Below, in pieces: positions 42,801-52,038 of a stretch of 64,000 nt of DNA. Both the position numbers and the translations under genes were made by a program. Position 1 is the stretch's first letter. Each line of letters starts with the position of its first letter. Below the pieces are notes generated by a model. That model was not told where the DNA came from. It ran no database searches and was given only the letters and a program-made list of their open reading frames with translations. Origin of the DNA: Parapristionchus giblindavisi (taxonomy: Eukaryota > Nematoda > Chromadorea > Rhabditida > Diplogasteridae); the NCBI GenBank assembly GCA_943737045.1, contig CALSFV010000316.1, forward strand, positions 310,001 to 374,000. The letters are read 5' to 3'.

Positions 42801-45028
42801 TACGGTAGGCACGACTATTGAACATTACGGTGCATCTAGTGACCCCATGGAGCAATATGCAAGGATCAAATATAAAGAAATAGACAAAGGGAAAGACTAA
42901 AATTGAATGTGTGCGAAATTGTTAAGAAAAAACTATATAGAATCTAAACGATCCAGTGTTTCGGCTCCAAAGACCAGTAAAGTGCCCATACGTGGGCGGC
43001 CATTGCCGCTGGAAATGAAAATCGGGGGGTCGGACGCAAAAATCAGGGGTCAGAGGCAAAAAAAATGGAGCATTTATACGTCATTTTGAGTGAATTTTTT
43101 TGGAAAATCGGGGGTGTATTGCCGCTAGCGGCAGTGGTGCCCACGTATGCCTACAGAGATCAAAGATCAAACTACACACCTCCAATTCTGTAAGGTACTA
43201 GCATCATTGGCGCTCACGGTACGGTAGCCCTCGATGACCACTCCTCCAGCTTGTAGCTGAAAGCAAATAGGGTTAATGTGTTGTATCGATTCAACTGGCG
43301 TTCAATAGTCATGAAAAGAAATGAAAAGGAGGTGAAACGAGGAGACTCTTCCGCGATTGCCATTTCACAACCTTTGGAACAGTATAGCAAGGGGTGGAAC
43401 GAAAGGATAGATCATACATGGGCGCCAACATGGGGGTGCCCCCTGTAAAATTAGGGCTTTTTGAAAATTTGTGGAATGCCTCCTGTAAAAAATGACGTTT
43501 AGGTGAAATTTTTGAAAAAAAAAGTGAAGGTCCCCAGTAAAATTAACCATTTTTCGTTCAGATACCCCCTTTAGCATCGAGCTCCACGTACCCCGCCCAT
43601 GCATGGGATAGATAATCCTTTCTGGTAGTGGGGGTACGTGAATGAACGTATCGATAAATAAATGGATGATGTATATTTATTTATTTATTTATTTATTTAT
43701 TCTTTATTCCATCAAATATACATAATAATAGGGTGATGTGTACACAGAAGAGGGATAGATGGATTTCCATCGCATAAGGCGATTTCGGTTTTGGCTCGGT
43801 GGCAGTTTGTAAAGGATGGGGGATTAGGGACGAATTCGAGAATCTTTAACGATGAGGGTGGAGGGGAGATTTGATAACCCTGCACGGAAGGGTTTTTTGA
43901 ATTCATATATATTTAATGTATGAATTGAATGTGTACCGAAAATAAGTAACAGAATAAACAAAGCAAATTATTAGACCACAATCCCAACCTTAATGATCCA
44001 GAGACTGAGTGTGATTGGTTCACGCTCATCATTGGTTCCAGATATCTTGGTACTCTCTGCAAGTCACATTATTATTAACAATTATTACTATTATTATTAT
44101 TATTATTATTATTACAATTATTATTATTATTACAAAGATAACAGAAATTCGGATACTTCCTTCAAATTGAGGAAATCGTATTATAGCTCGGGAATGATGA
44201 TCTCTAGCGTGATAATCATATAAATATATTTTATTGTGCTTATTGAGAGCTTCATTTTCCTTTTTTAAAATAGTGTCTACGACCAATTTGAAGCGATTTA
44301 TGGTAAAAAAAAACATTTTTTTGAAAAAATTTCGGGAGTACTTTATATTTCGATGTCCCGAAGCGAGAGATGTGCCAAATGAACTACATACCTACCCTAT
44401 ATCAGGAGCGGCGATTCCATTGGTGCAATAAAATTCATTGCCAATAAAATTCATAAAATTCATTCTAATCGAAAAATCAGTTTTGTGGGTGAAACACATT
44501 GAATACGGGTTTTCCGCCATTGTGTGCCGAAAACCTTTTTTGTAGAGCATACTAATAGGATTCGAATGACTCCTGTCCGGTTTCTGTACGATGAAAATGA
44601 ACCGAGTTATGGCAATTTCCGTGGTAGATCACAAAAAATCGATAATCTGCGATTTTGGCCAAATCAAGTCGATAGGCCTTCTCATGACCCCCAACCACAT
44701 CCACCATTCGACTTTCATCCAAATCCGAGAGAAAAAATTTTCCTAGTGGCAACAGGGGGAGATTTTGATACACTTTTACAGGAGACCCGTGATAAATCAA
44801 TTGAATTAATATTGATTTATTGATTGAATGACCGTAAACAACATAGTGCACTCCTGGATAATTTCCGCCTAAGGCACAATAGAGTTCAAGCATATATGTT
44901 CAAGCAAAGGAGCCTTTTCTGAATTATCGTTCAACAAAATTCATATAAAGTTATCCCGGAAACGAAACAAGGTAGCAGCGGTTTCCCCACAACCAAATGA
45001 TTCGTATTGCATTCCAATGCTTCCCTTC

Positions 45029-45118
<90 letters not shown>

Positions 45119-45404
45119 GAGATATGTATCATTTCTAATATATTGAGAAAAAGAAGATAAACTCAGAGCGATACTTTAGAAATAAATAAGATTCAAAATT
45201 AGCTGCTAAATGACGTGACTACAGCTTTAAATAGATAAAAGACTAGATCAATTGCGGTCATGCCACCCGTCACAATCTCGTTTCATCAAATCAACAAAAG
45301 CAGTGATCATTCATGTACAACAATAACAACATCGTATGCTTGCTAAAACACTTACTCGCTCGCGGTACTCCTATGGACTTACGATGTGCGGGTGAGGGCG
45401 CCAT
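28838..45404 (-). CDS. knl-2: KNL-2/Mis18BP1-like protein with two SANTA domains
   Basis: 39 exons, 5' to 3': 45404-45356, 44056-43989, 43256-43180, 42782-42676, 42450-42375, 42275-42196, 42068-41942, 40640-40531, 40397-40227, 39133-39043, 38453-38381, 37933-37858, 37607-37496, 37287-37245, 37184-37100, 37030-36952, 36872-36788, 36714-36654, 36247-36053, 35864-35787, 34523-34448, 34372-34282, 34080-34016, 33771-33651, 33049-32969, 32698-32523, 32086-32014, 31933-31808, 31608-31555, 31313-31212, 31157-31059, 30922-30743, 30263-30184, 30114-30036, 29985-29902, 29633-29476, 29350-29269, 29058-28942, 28894-28838; 3744 nt, 1247 aa, no frame break. SANTA 1 (about residues 25-130): ITLSLWIIKLQAGGVVIEG, SGSLYRLKGGLDEDEA, FARGFPENWKEL. 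SANTA 2 (about 370-475): IPLRNWVLRF, SSIYRLDGQFDVDQA, FLMGFPDDWEDKL. CENP-C-like motif near 615-642; Myb/SANT near 925-970 (RAWKKEELIRLK, GWENIARSLGGDRTAEQCKK). The family loads or maintains CENP-A at centromeres. Linkers are acidic or basic. Confidence 0.88.
29634..29870. repeat. Minisatellite duplicating an acceptor (exon 36)
   Basis: Four imperfect units of about 50-57 bp (ggctggattacggtaggtta then cagtaagatgttcgacccaa). On the minus strand each carries the 3' splice site ccgtaatccag|CC of the exon ending at 29633. One unit (29797-29813) even copies the first exon bases (cgttgcacgagg). Confidence 0.8.
30400..30742. repeat. 18-bp minisatellite duplicating a donor (exon 32)
   Basis: About 19 copies of an 18-bp unit gtatctaccgtacaattatg-like, ending against the exon that starts at 30743. 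On the minus strand each unit contains GTACGGTAGATACACC, like the true donor GAG|GTACGGTTGATACACC. Confidence 0.85.
31332..31490. mobile_element. hAT-type MITE, CATACATTTTCG family (degenerate)
   Basis: Starts catacattttcggcaccctca with tatagtgggtagatt inside and ends gattgtatgaaaatatatgt. It lies in an intron of the KNL-2-like gene. Confidence 0.65.
32147..32522. repeat. 53-bp minisatellite duplicating a donor (exon 26)
   Basis: About seven copies of a 53-bp unit (ctaccgtacctctccataaa then ctaaaaatctagagatcaaaaatcaaagatcaa split over two parts). On the minus strand each carries TATGGAGAG|GTACGGTAG, a copy of the exon end ACGGAGAG plus its intron start at 32523/32522. Confidence 0.88.
34536..34590. 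repeat. (ATA)n microsatellite
   Basis: A run of ataata with a short tagtagtaa variant, in an intron of the KNL-2-like gene. Confidence 0.9.
34768..34949. mobile_element. hAT-type MITE, GCGGCATTGCCGC family
   Basis: Starts catacataggtggccattgcc and ends aatgccgcccacgtatg. The flanks ATGTGGCA and ATGTGGTA are an 8-bp duplication with one mismatch. Confidence 0.85.
35045..35226. mobile_element. hAT-type MITE, GCGGCATTGCCGC family
   Basis: Starts catacgtgggcaccactgcc and ends ggcaatgtccgcccacgtatg. Perfect 8-bp duplication AACCCAAT on both sides. Confidence 0.9.
36410..36640. repeat. Dispersed repeat with embedded CATAGGTGGGC-type fragment
   Basis: cggagcgttcatgtttcact..cgccctactat..gctagattttaagcg and gcctttgtcaaacgacaatta recur at about 34984-35335, 40930-41090, 41216-41350, 54550-54705 and 55025-55150. 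A block 36482-36570 (gcgaggcaaagttatgcgca) belongs to the 23.7-24.1 kb family. Confidence 0.6.
37334..37495. repeat. 26-bp minisatellite duplicating a donor (exon 13)
   Basis: About five copies of acagtaatcctacagtaacc then acttac. On the minus strand each contains GTAAGTGGTTACTGTAG, the intron start of the exon beginning at 37496. Confidence 0.85.
37628..37720. repeat. (ATT)n microsatellite
   Basis: About 28 attatt units with a few interruptions; the long Asn/Ile/Tyr ORFs here are artefacts of this repeat. Confidence 0.95.
38051..38132. repeat. 36-bp stem hairpin in an intron
   Basis: 38051-38086 (catcgttacatttgccttac...) and 38097-38132 are inverted with one mismatch, around the 10-nt loop gacggaggaa. 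A fragment gcatcgttacatttgcct also occurs near 25560. Confidence 0.9.
38247..38338. repeat. (AT)n microsatellite
   Basis: About 45 uninterrupted AT dinucleotides; a second run lies at 39162-39232. Confidence 0.97.
38612..38935. mobile_element. Hairpin MITE with a second MITE nested inside
   Basis: Outer family arms: aaggcacactgtaagctaat..ctccgctctgg at the left and cgcggagagtttcaaattag at the right. Inside, 38675-38880 starts ctggtatttccaaactagtag and ends ctactggtttgaaaatacca, a separate inverted-repeat element splitting the outer loop. Confidence 0.7.
39277..39610. mobile_element. hAT-type MITE, CATAGGTCGAA family
   Basis: Starts cataggtcgaatagctatg and ends acttttcgatctatg, with about seven internal repeats of caaaatgcggtcaggttttt. 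Perfect 8-bp duplication AAAGTAGG on both sides. Confidence 0.88.
41395..41838. mobile_element. Palindromic MITE present in one tandem copy only
   Basis: Arms of about 200 bp run from CTAGGGAATGGTTTCT to AGAAACCATTCCCTAG with TTA on both sides (41392-41394, 41839-41841). The matching site near 55190-55205 (gcttacttagtactta) is empty and has a single TTA. Confidence 0.92.
42987..43149. mobile_element. hAT-type MITE, GCGGCATTGCCGC family
   Basis: Starts catacgtgggcggccattgcc and ends gcagtggtgcccacgtatg. The paralogous site near 56260 has no insertion. Confidence 0.82.
43413..43605. mobile_element. hAT-type MITE, CATACATGGGCG family
   Basis: Starts catacatgggcgccaacatg and ends accccgcccatgcatg. 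Perfect 8-bp duplication GGATAGAT. It is absent from the paralogous intron at 56.4-56.6 kb. Confidence 0.9.
44135..44930. other. Copy-specific block of about 0.8 kb in intron 1, unidentified
   Basis: Absent from the corresponding intron of the paralogue (56.7-57.5 kb), whose flanks match 44935-45190. It has open frames of about 100 codons on both strands (44524-44823 plus, 44552-44893 minus), neither recognised. No clear terminal repeats were seen, so it may be an insertion or a deletion in the other copy. Confidence 0.4.
45032..45119. repeat. (ATT)n microsatellite
   Basis: About 29 att units. The paralogous intron has only three at the matching place, but carries another run at 56724-56769. 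Confidence 0.95.
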
Positions 45405-45415
45405 TGTGTGGCCAC

Positions 45416-45425
45416 CTGTAAGGAT
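45416..45425 (-). promoter_or_regulatory. Probable trans-splice acceptor of the KNL-2-like gene
   Basis: On the minus strand ccttacag precedes GTGGCCACACA and the ATG, leaving an 11-nt leader. The paralogue keeps the same arrangement (acceptor at 57568-57577). Confidence 0.5.
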
Positions 45426-46375
45426 CAAAGATCAAAGATCAAAATGAAAGTTCAAACTACAAAATTAAGAAAAACAAACATTCAATCGATCTAAAACTAG
45501 GCGAATACACGTTTCAACAGGTTCGTATAGACAAGGGTCAAATGTTCCCGCCAAGCGCGTCTTTTCAAAAGAGAGAGAGCCCAGACACACCCACCACAGC
45601 CCGTGTGGTGTGGCAAGGCGACGTTTGACAAACCACTCCGGCACCACACCACAGCATGCAGGCAGAGTGCGAGAGTGAAGGCGAGGGGAGAGATTATTTC
45701 GAATTCTCGTGCATTAGCGCCCTGAGGGCATTAAGCGACCCCGTCAATTCTCAGCGTTTATTCCTCTTTTTTTTCTAATCCCCCAAGCTTAGCACACTCT
45801 TACTCTCCTCTTTAGCATCAAAGAAGCAGGCTTACTGGACTTCATTCTTGCTTTTTGGACGCAATTCAAATCACTGTTATTGCTATTATTGTTATTACTG
45901 CAAATCAAAATATGCCCCAGACGTATTCTCTCTGTATTTCATTCTATAACTTTTGTTTTTTTTGAAAGTCACATAAAGCTATTATTATTATTATCGCCAC
46001 CCCCGAGATGCTCTCGTGACTCAAAAGCTTAGCTTGAAGTGCTCCGCTCTGGCCAAACTCTCTTACTCCCTGAGTTAAAATGAGTGCGCGCGGAGAACTT
46101 CAAATCAGCCTGGTTGTAGCTCCTTTTAACAGCCGTTTTCTTGCGATTCAGCTTTGTTCCCCTGTTGAATTCCCGTTCCACGATCGCTTCATAGAGTTTA
46201 CAGCAGTAGCAATAAGGGACGCTGTCTCTGCCTTCTTCACACTGAATTCAATTGGCCATCTACTTGTTACACACATTTCCTCCCTTACAAGACACACTTT
46301 CTGTTCTCCATCTATCCATTCGAACCTAACCTCGTTCACTTTTTTCCCGCTCTCTGAAAATGGTCCCACAAGAAC

Positions 46376-46526
46376 CTACCGTATCCGTGATATGTCCATA
46401 GTATCCAACGCTAAAATACAGTATCCAACACTTGCCTACAGTATCCCACGTTTGCTCACCGTACCCAACGCTTTTCTACAGTATCCAACGTTTGCCTACA
46501 GTATGCAACGCTAGATTACAGTAACC
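46376..46526. repeat. CTACAGTATCCAACG minisatellite
   Basis: About eight irregular units of 20-24 bp (ctacagtatccaacgtttgc). Identical copy at 58524-58674. Confidence 0.85.
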
Positions 46527-46969
46527 TTTCACTGTATCTCCCATACCCTTCATTTTGAATTGCATGAGTCATCGTCGACGCCAAAACACATGCGCACTTA
46601 AACCCCAACTAGATTCAATTTGAAACTCTCCGTTCTAGCAACGCTCTCTCGTAGACACAGAAAGCGCGAGAGAGATAGCATAGCCAGCGCGGAGTTTCTC
46701 AAATTCGCTCGAGGTATTGCGAATTTAACCATTAGTCTCCCTGTCACTCGCACCACACTGCACTTGTCACATTCATGTTTCACCATCCCGTGATAGCCAC
46801 ACTAAATTCTTATTACACTTGATATCATATAAATTCCAAGCATCCTAATACTATACAAATCCGCAGCATCAATTATGCATGTATATTACTATTCTAAATG
46901 GGTTGATTGAGGCCCCATCGCTCAATCTTTTCTGTATCTCTCCCTCAATCCCTCCTCCTCCTCCTTCTC

Positions 46970-47019
<50 letters not shown>

Positions 47020-47545
47020 CGTCTCCCCTCCCAATATTAAACAGCGCACCCCAAACAACTCATCCCATATCCCCTCTTGCATACTTAAGCAGGCATTCCG
47101 ACCAGAGGCCAAAACATATTTGAACTCGCCGATATCCACTCAAATAACGGAATCCAGACTTACGGCGTTTATCAGTCGGAAGTGATTTCTTGTTGATTTT
47201 TTCTATTGGGCGTTCAATCACATTATTCCTCCCTCAATCCAAACCCCATCCATCTCAATATAAATAAATCCCCTCTTTCCTCCTGTCAGCATCTCGATCT
47301 CCCTCTCCTTCTCCTTTTCTCCCTCTCCCTCTTCCCTTTCTCCACTCTCTCTCCCTCTTCCCTTTCCTTCTCTACCTCTCCCCCTCTCAATACCCCTCAG
47401 GGGCCCTCTTTATCCCGCTGCTTCATCTCCTCCTCCTCCTCCTCTCAGCATCGTCTGCATAATGTATGGGGGCCTTCCCTGGCGAGGCTCGCTTTCTGCC
47501 ACAACGCATTTACCCAGCACTCTCTTTCCATCGTATTGTCTTAAT

Positions 47546-49008
47546 CATACATTGCCATACCCTCGCAGTGCGAGGATTGACCCACTATATAAGGCCCATT
47601 TTAGGCCACTTGATAAAAAAAAGAAGCTAAAATGATGATTTTTAAGCGAAAATAACTAATTTTGTGAATTAACCCACTCTATTTCGAGAATTGACCCACT
47701 ATATATTAGGTGACGACATAAATAGCGCTCGTTTTTTACTCTCCAAAAAAATTATCATAAAATATTAACAAAGCATGATGGATTCTGGAAATATTGTCCA
47801 TTCGAATGGATGACCTTCTGCCTTCTACCCGGCAGTTTATGGATCTATTCGTGATAAAAGGACTGGGGTTAATTCCGCAAATAGGTGTCGAGTACGGTAT
47901 GGATAGTGGTTCGGTCTTTGAAGCTTTGCGCTTGAGGAAGTGATGGAGCGCCGGGAAGAGGTGACAACCATAGTCGGCAAGGTCGGGTGAGTACGGAGGA
48001 TGGTGGAATATCATTCCGCCCTATCCCGTTAGCTCAGCCTGGGTCGTTCTTTTGGTATGATGTCGAGCATTGTCATGTTGAAATTAAATCCGAGTGTCCT
48101 TCCCGCGTGATTGTTCGAGGTGGAGTCTTAGCTTCCGCAGCTGGAGAGTGTAGACATGTGCCGTGGTAGTCGTACCCTCGGGGAGGAGTTCCCAGTACTC
48201 GACTCCCCGTACCAGCCACCAGATGCATAGCATCACTTTTTTGCGGTGAAAATCGGGTTTGGGGGCATCTGCTGGCTATTCGCGCTGACCAAAGCACAAT
48301 ATCCTTGGCTCTTCGTAATCGTAGAGCACCCATGTTTTATCACCGGTTATAACGTTGACCAGCCAAACAAGCCGGCGACGTAGAGTTAGAAAAGTCTTTG
48401 CCATGCCCAGTCGGCGATCCTTGTCGTAGTAGGCTAGGACGTGGGGTAGACATCTACCCTATTTTCACGTATTTCCTAGAGTGTGAATGTCATGTACCAC
48501 AGTGCTCTGGTTGACCCCAAGTGTCATTGTAATATCACCGGTATCGGGATACGGATCAGCCTCTACCTATTAGAGCAATCGATCGAGACCCACTTCAAAA
48601 GGGCAACCGGGTTAGTCTTCATCTTCGATGAAAAAGTCCTGTTTCTCGAATTTGACGACCCACTTTCTCATCGGTGTTACGTGAGGCACATGTGAGGGGC
48701 CCACCTCTGATAGGCCAGGTTGGAAGTCAGGGCGTTTCAAGCCCGAGAGGAAGAGGAATAAAATAACGTTGCGAATGTGAATTACGTCGGGGGCGAAATC
48801 GTGCGGTTTTCTCGCCTGGAGGACACGCGGGAACTGAATCGAAAAGAACTGCAGGATATTCGAGGGACAGCCTATCTAGAATAAACAGCATGGATGCTGG
48901 CAATAACAACAGAGCAAGAACGATGCGACTGAAGTTGAGACTAAAAAACGAGCGTTACTTATGTCGTCACCTGATAAAAATAGACGGCGAGGGTACCGAA
49001 AATGTATG
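47546..49008. mobile_element. hAT-type MITE interrupted by a mariner element
   Basis: Starts catacattgccataccctcg and ends gtaccgaaaatgtatg with a perfect 8-bp duplication GTCTTAAT. Left and right halves match the CATACATTTTCG family; the middle is a mariner (47706-48974). Confidence 0.9.
47706..48974 (-). mobile_element. Mariner transposon, transposase decayed
   Basis: 1269 bp, normal mariner size, TA on both sides, terminal inverted repeats TTAGGTGACGACATAA and its mirror. The minus strand encodes a broken transposase spread over frames with stops: MRKWVVKFEKQDFFIEDED, KVMLCIWWLVRGVEYWELL, FQHDNARHHTKRT, HPPYSPDLADYG. The catalytic Asp normally following IWW is Leu here. It cannot be active by itself. 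Confidence 0.92.
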
Positions 49009-51214
49009 GTCTTAATTCTCTTCGTAGTACCTTGTCTACCTTCCAAATCCATGTCACATCGTGTCTTAAGCCAGCAAGAGTTACTGTAGTCTCTTCATAG
49101 TATTTTATTATATATTAATATCATTATTACGCCTTTTCCCATGTCCGAAACCCCTATCTGGTCTGTGCCATTCCCTTCCCTCCCTCGCTAATCACCCAAT
49201 TCATCATACTCTTCCTTATTTTGACTCACACACTTGCTTCTCGTCGTCCACTCTGATCTCCTACCGTGGGAGGGATGCAGGCAGTGACAGAGACAGAAAC
49301 CCCACGACCACCACCACCCTACTTCATTCATCATAGATGGATGGACAGAGGGAGGAGGAGGGGGATAGAGGGAGAAAGAGAGGTGAGAGAGAGAGAGGAG
49401 GGCGATAGAAGAGACAGGAAGACAGGCAGACACAAAGATGTCGCTTGCAAAGTGTTTGTTGTCTCTCCCCGTTCCCAATGACAGACTGCCACCATCCAAC
49501 TGTTTTCAGCCCCATTTTCTGCTCATCATTATTTTCATCATAGATCGAAGCTACCTTACGGAGTCTCAAAATGAGACCAGAGTCTTCTCTTCATTATTTC
49601 CATTTCAACATAGGGTGCCAAATCATCAACCCAGTACGGCGCTTATTCGCGCATCAATACCCTGCCCGTTGCGTTAAATCACCGGGTCTCTCGCAAAAAT
49701 TTCCATCTCCCTTCCGATAGGATATACAAACATTAGGGAATAATTAGTGCTAATTGCAAGCCACCCCACTCTTGCTGCTGTATGATGATGATGATAATTA
49801 TTCATATTCGTTATTCCATCGTATTATACGAAACATTAAAAAGAATGACATAATGCTATGCTATGCTGAAGAGGTATGCACAGGCCTGATGTGTCAGTCA
49901 CTTGTTTCACTTCATCTACTACCTCTCAGATGATTCCTACCTGTGTTTTGTGTTTCTACATCACCCCCACCACGGTGTACCGTACCGCTTTTTGGCATCT
50001 TGTCAGGTTTCCAATCTCCGTCCCTTGTTTTGAAGAAAAAATGTGCCACCCATTCACCCCACCCACTCTCACAAATCGGTTTCGTTACCATGCACAATAG
50101 GAGAGAAACAGGGGCATTAATCATTCACGCCATAACGCCCAGATGGAGGGGCAAACAACACAACAGCTATTACAGAGGAAGTAACCGCCTACAAAACAAG
50201 ACCTACTAGACTGGGAGATCGAGTATACGGTAGAATCAATCAATAGCATACTGTAGGTATATCAGGCAATCGGGCTAGGACCGAGGAATAGAACAAATAT
50301 CAAACATCAACTCGGGGAAAACATACTTTATTCAGATACTTTTCTATGATTAACAATGAATGAACAAATGGAATTAGCCATTTAAAAGGGATTAACGAAC
50401 AAAAAAGGTTGAAGTGAAGAAAAGAAAGGGGAGAAAATTGGATCAGGTTGTATGGACATTGCAAGAAACACGGATCAGTGGAAGCATCTAATATCGCAAC
50501 AGATCCGCAGGTGATAAGGTGTTTAAAATGTTTGAAAAAATATATAAATGACGAATAAATCGATTATACGAGTCGATAGTAGCGAGGTGCGGGTCTCGAC
50601 GAGAAAGTGATACGGTACTGTAGGTTGATGGGATACTGTAATGTAGTTGAGGGATACTGTAATGTAGTGGAGAATGGACAGACATAAAACATACAAAAAA
50701 ATCAGAAATTAGTGCATGTCTGGGACACAAGGGAGTAGTGATGGTAATCTCACAATGAGGAATTATTGATTGATTATGAATTATCGATTTAATGAAGGGA
50801 TATCGATTAATGATGAATTATCGATTTAATGTGGGATTATCGATTGATTAGGAAAGAGTTACAGGTACCGTATTCTACAAATAGGTAGACAAGATCAGTG
50901 AAATTGTACACGCGGAAAAATGTAACAATGAGAGAGAAAACAACGAATAAAAAGAAATAAATTAACAAATAAATCAAAAATGAATACTATTTCATATTAG
51001 CTCCCGGAAAAAAAGAAACAAATTTAATAAAACATACAGAATAGGAGACTATGGCCCTACGGTAGCTTAGTGTGATACTGTAGAGGATACTGTAAGGAAG
51101 GAAGGTGATGGACTACTGTACTCTATGAAGATGCGTAAAAATGAGGGGAGGGGTAACAGGGAACTGCTAGAGCTGCGATTTCTCGGTCCCGATTCCTAAA
51201 ATGAACAATGAAAT

Positions 51215-51331
51215 CAGGTCGAATAGCTAGGCTATCGGTTTTCAAATTCCGGTCAGGTTTCTCGATTTTTGGCAAATTTGGCTCAAAAGCCGGTCAGGCT
51301 TGGTACTTTGTAACATACTATTCGATCCATG
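51215..51331. mobile_element. hAT-type MITE, CATAGGTCGAA family
   Basis: Starts caggtcgaatagctaggc and ends actattcgatccatg. Perfect 8-bp duplication AATGAAAT. Duplicate at 63380-63496. Confidence 0.85.
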
Positions 51332-51796
51332 AATGAAATAGATATTGCTGAGTGTCTACCCTATTCCTTATGCCTATTGATCATGTCAATTCCTATGCAT
51401 ATTGATTAGCGTATTGTTATTGTATTATTGTTATTGTATGGCTAGCGTGTTGTTAGATATCGATGCCAATGTGAACTCTATTAAAATTGTCATTGACATC
51501 GATACAACTTTAGTAGCTTTTAATGCGTGTTTCGTAGCTGGCTTGCCATCAGATTTTTCCATTCCGAACAGTTGTGCCTCACAACTTAGCTAGCTAACTA
51601 TATAAACAAACCAAGAAGTATATTAAAACAAATTTAAACGTTTCTGTTTTTAATGGTCGTCGAAACCCAAATATTGCTGGATCTGTTTCAAATTAGTTAT
51701 ATCGTCATAACAAAAACAGGCAATAGGTCGGATGATAACTATTTGCATATGAGAGACAAGCGCTAAAGAATAGACAAAGCACGCAAATAGTTCTCA

Positions 51797-52015
51797 TCCA
51801 GTCGGTTCTCATTCTATTCTACGGCTCCCATTCCACGGTTCTCATTCTATTCTACGGCTCCCATTCCACGGTTCTCATTCTATTCTACGGCTCCCATTCC
51901 ACGGTTCTCATTCTATTCTACGGCTCCCATTCCACGGTTCTCATTCTATTCTACGGCTCCCATTCAACGGTTCTCATTCTATTCTACGGCTCCCATTCTA
52001 CGGTTCTCATCCGAT
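51797..52015. repeat. 33-bp minisatellite at the duplication junction
   Basis: About seven copies of ggttctcattctattctacg then gctcccattccac. It lies between the end of the near-identical repeat and the last exon of the shortened paralogue. The window's right end stops in its second copy (from about 63962). Confidence 0.9.
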
Positions 52016-52038
52016 TTAGCTCCCAAAAGCGCCTACCA

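Larger units (their letters stand above)
39043..45998. repeat. Tandem duplication, copy 1, diverged part
   Basis: Contains exons 1-10 of the KNL-2-like gene and matches 52963-58146 exon by exon in order and orientation, with clear divergence: substitutions, in-frame exon indels of 12 nt (exons 8 and 10), and copy-specific MITEs. Confidence 0.9.
45999..51835. repeat. Tandem duplication, copy 1, near-identical part
   Basis: Matches 58147-64000 at an offset of 12148 rising to 12165. Only a handful of differences were seen by eye: one base near 46912, the CT-rich tract near 46965-47020, and one inserted t near 60099. Confidence 0.92.
45430..52015. other. Intergenic stretch without a supported gene
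   Basis: Apart from the mariner/MITE block, minisatellites and hairpins listed separately, I find no exon chain. The open frames here are repeated identically at 57.6-64 kb only because the DNA is duplicated. Confidence 0.5.

Noticed and set aside
46080..46514. 144-codon ORF, identical at 58228-58662
   Set aside because: The identity reflects near-identical duplicated DNA including noncoding flanks; the ORF ends in the CTACAGTATCC minisatellite and has no family resemblance.
47736..48014. Independent small gene on the minus strand
   Set aside because: It is the C-terminal part of the decayed mariner transposase (HPPYSPDLADYG).
49188..49569. Overlapping ORFs on both strands around a purine-rich tract
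   Set aside because: Low-complexity GA/CT sequence; no splice structure or recognisable protein.
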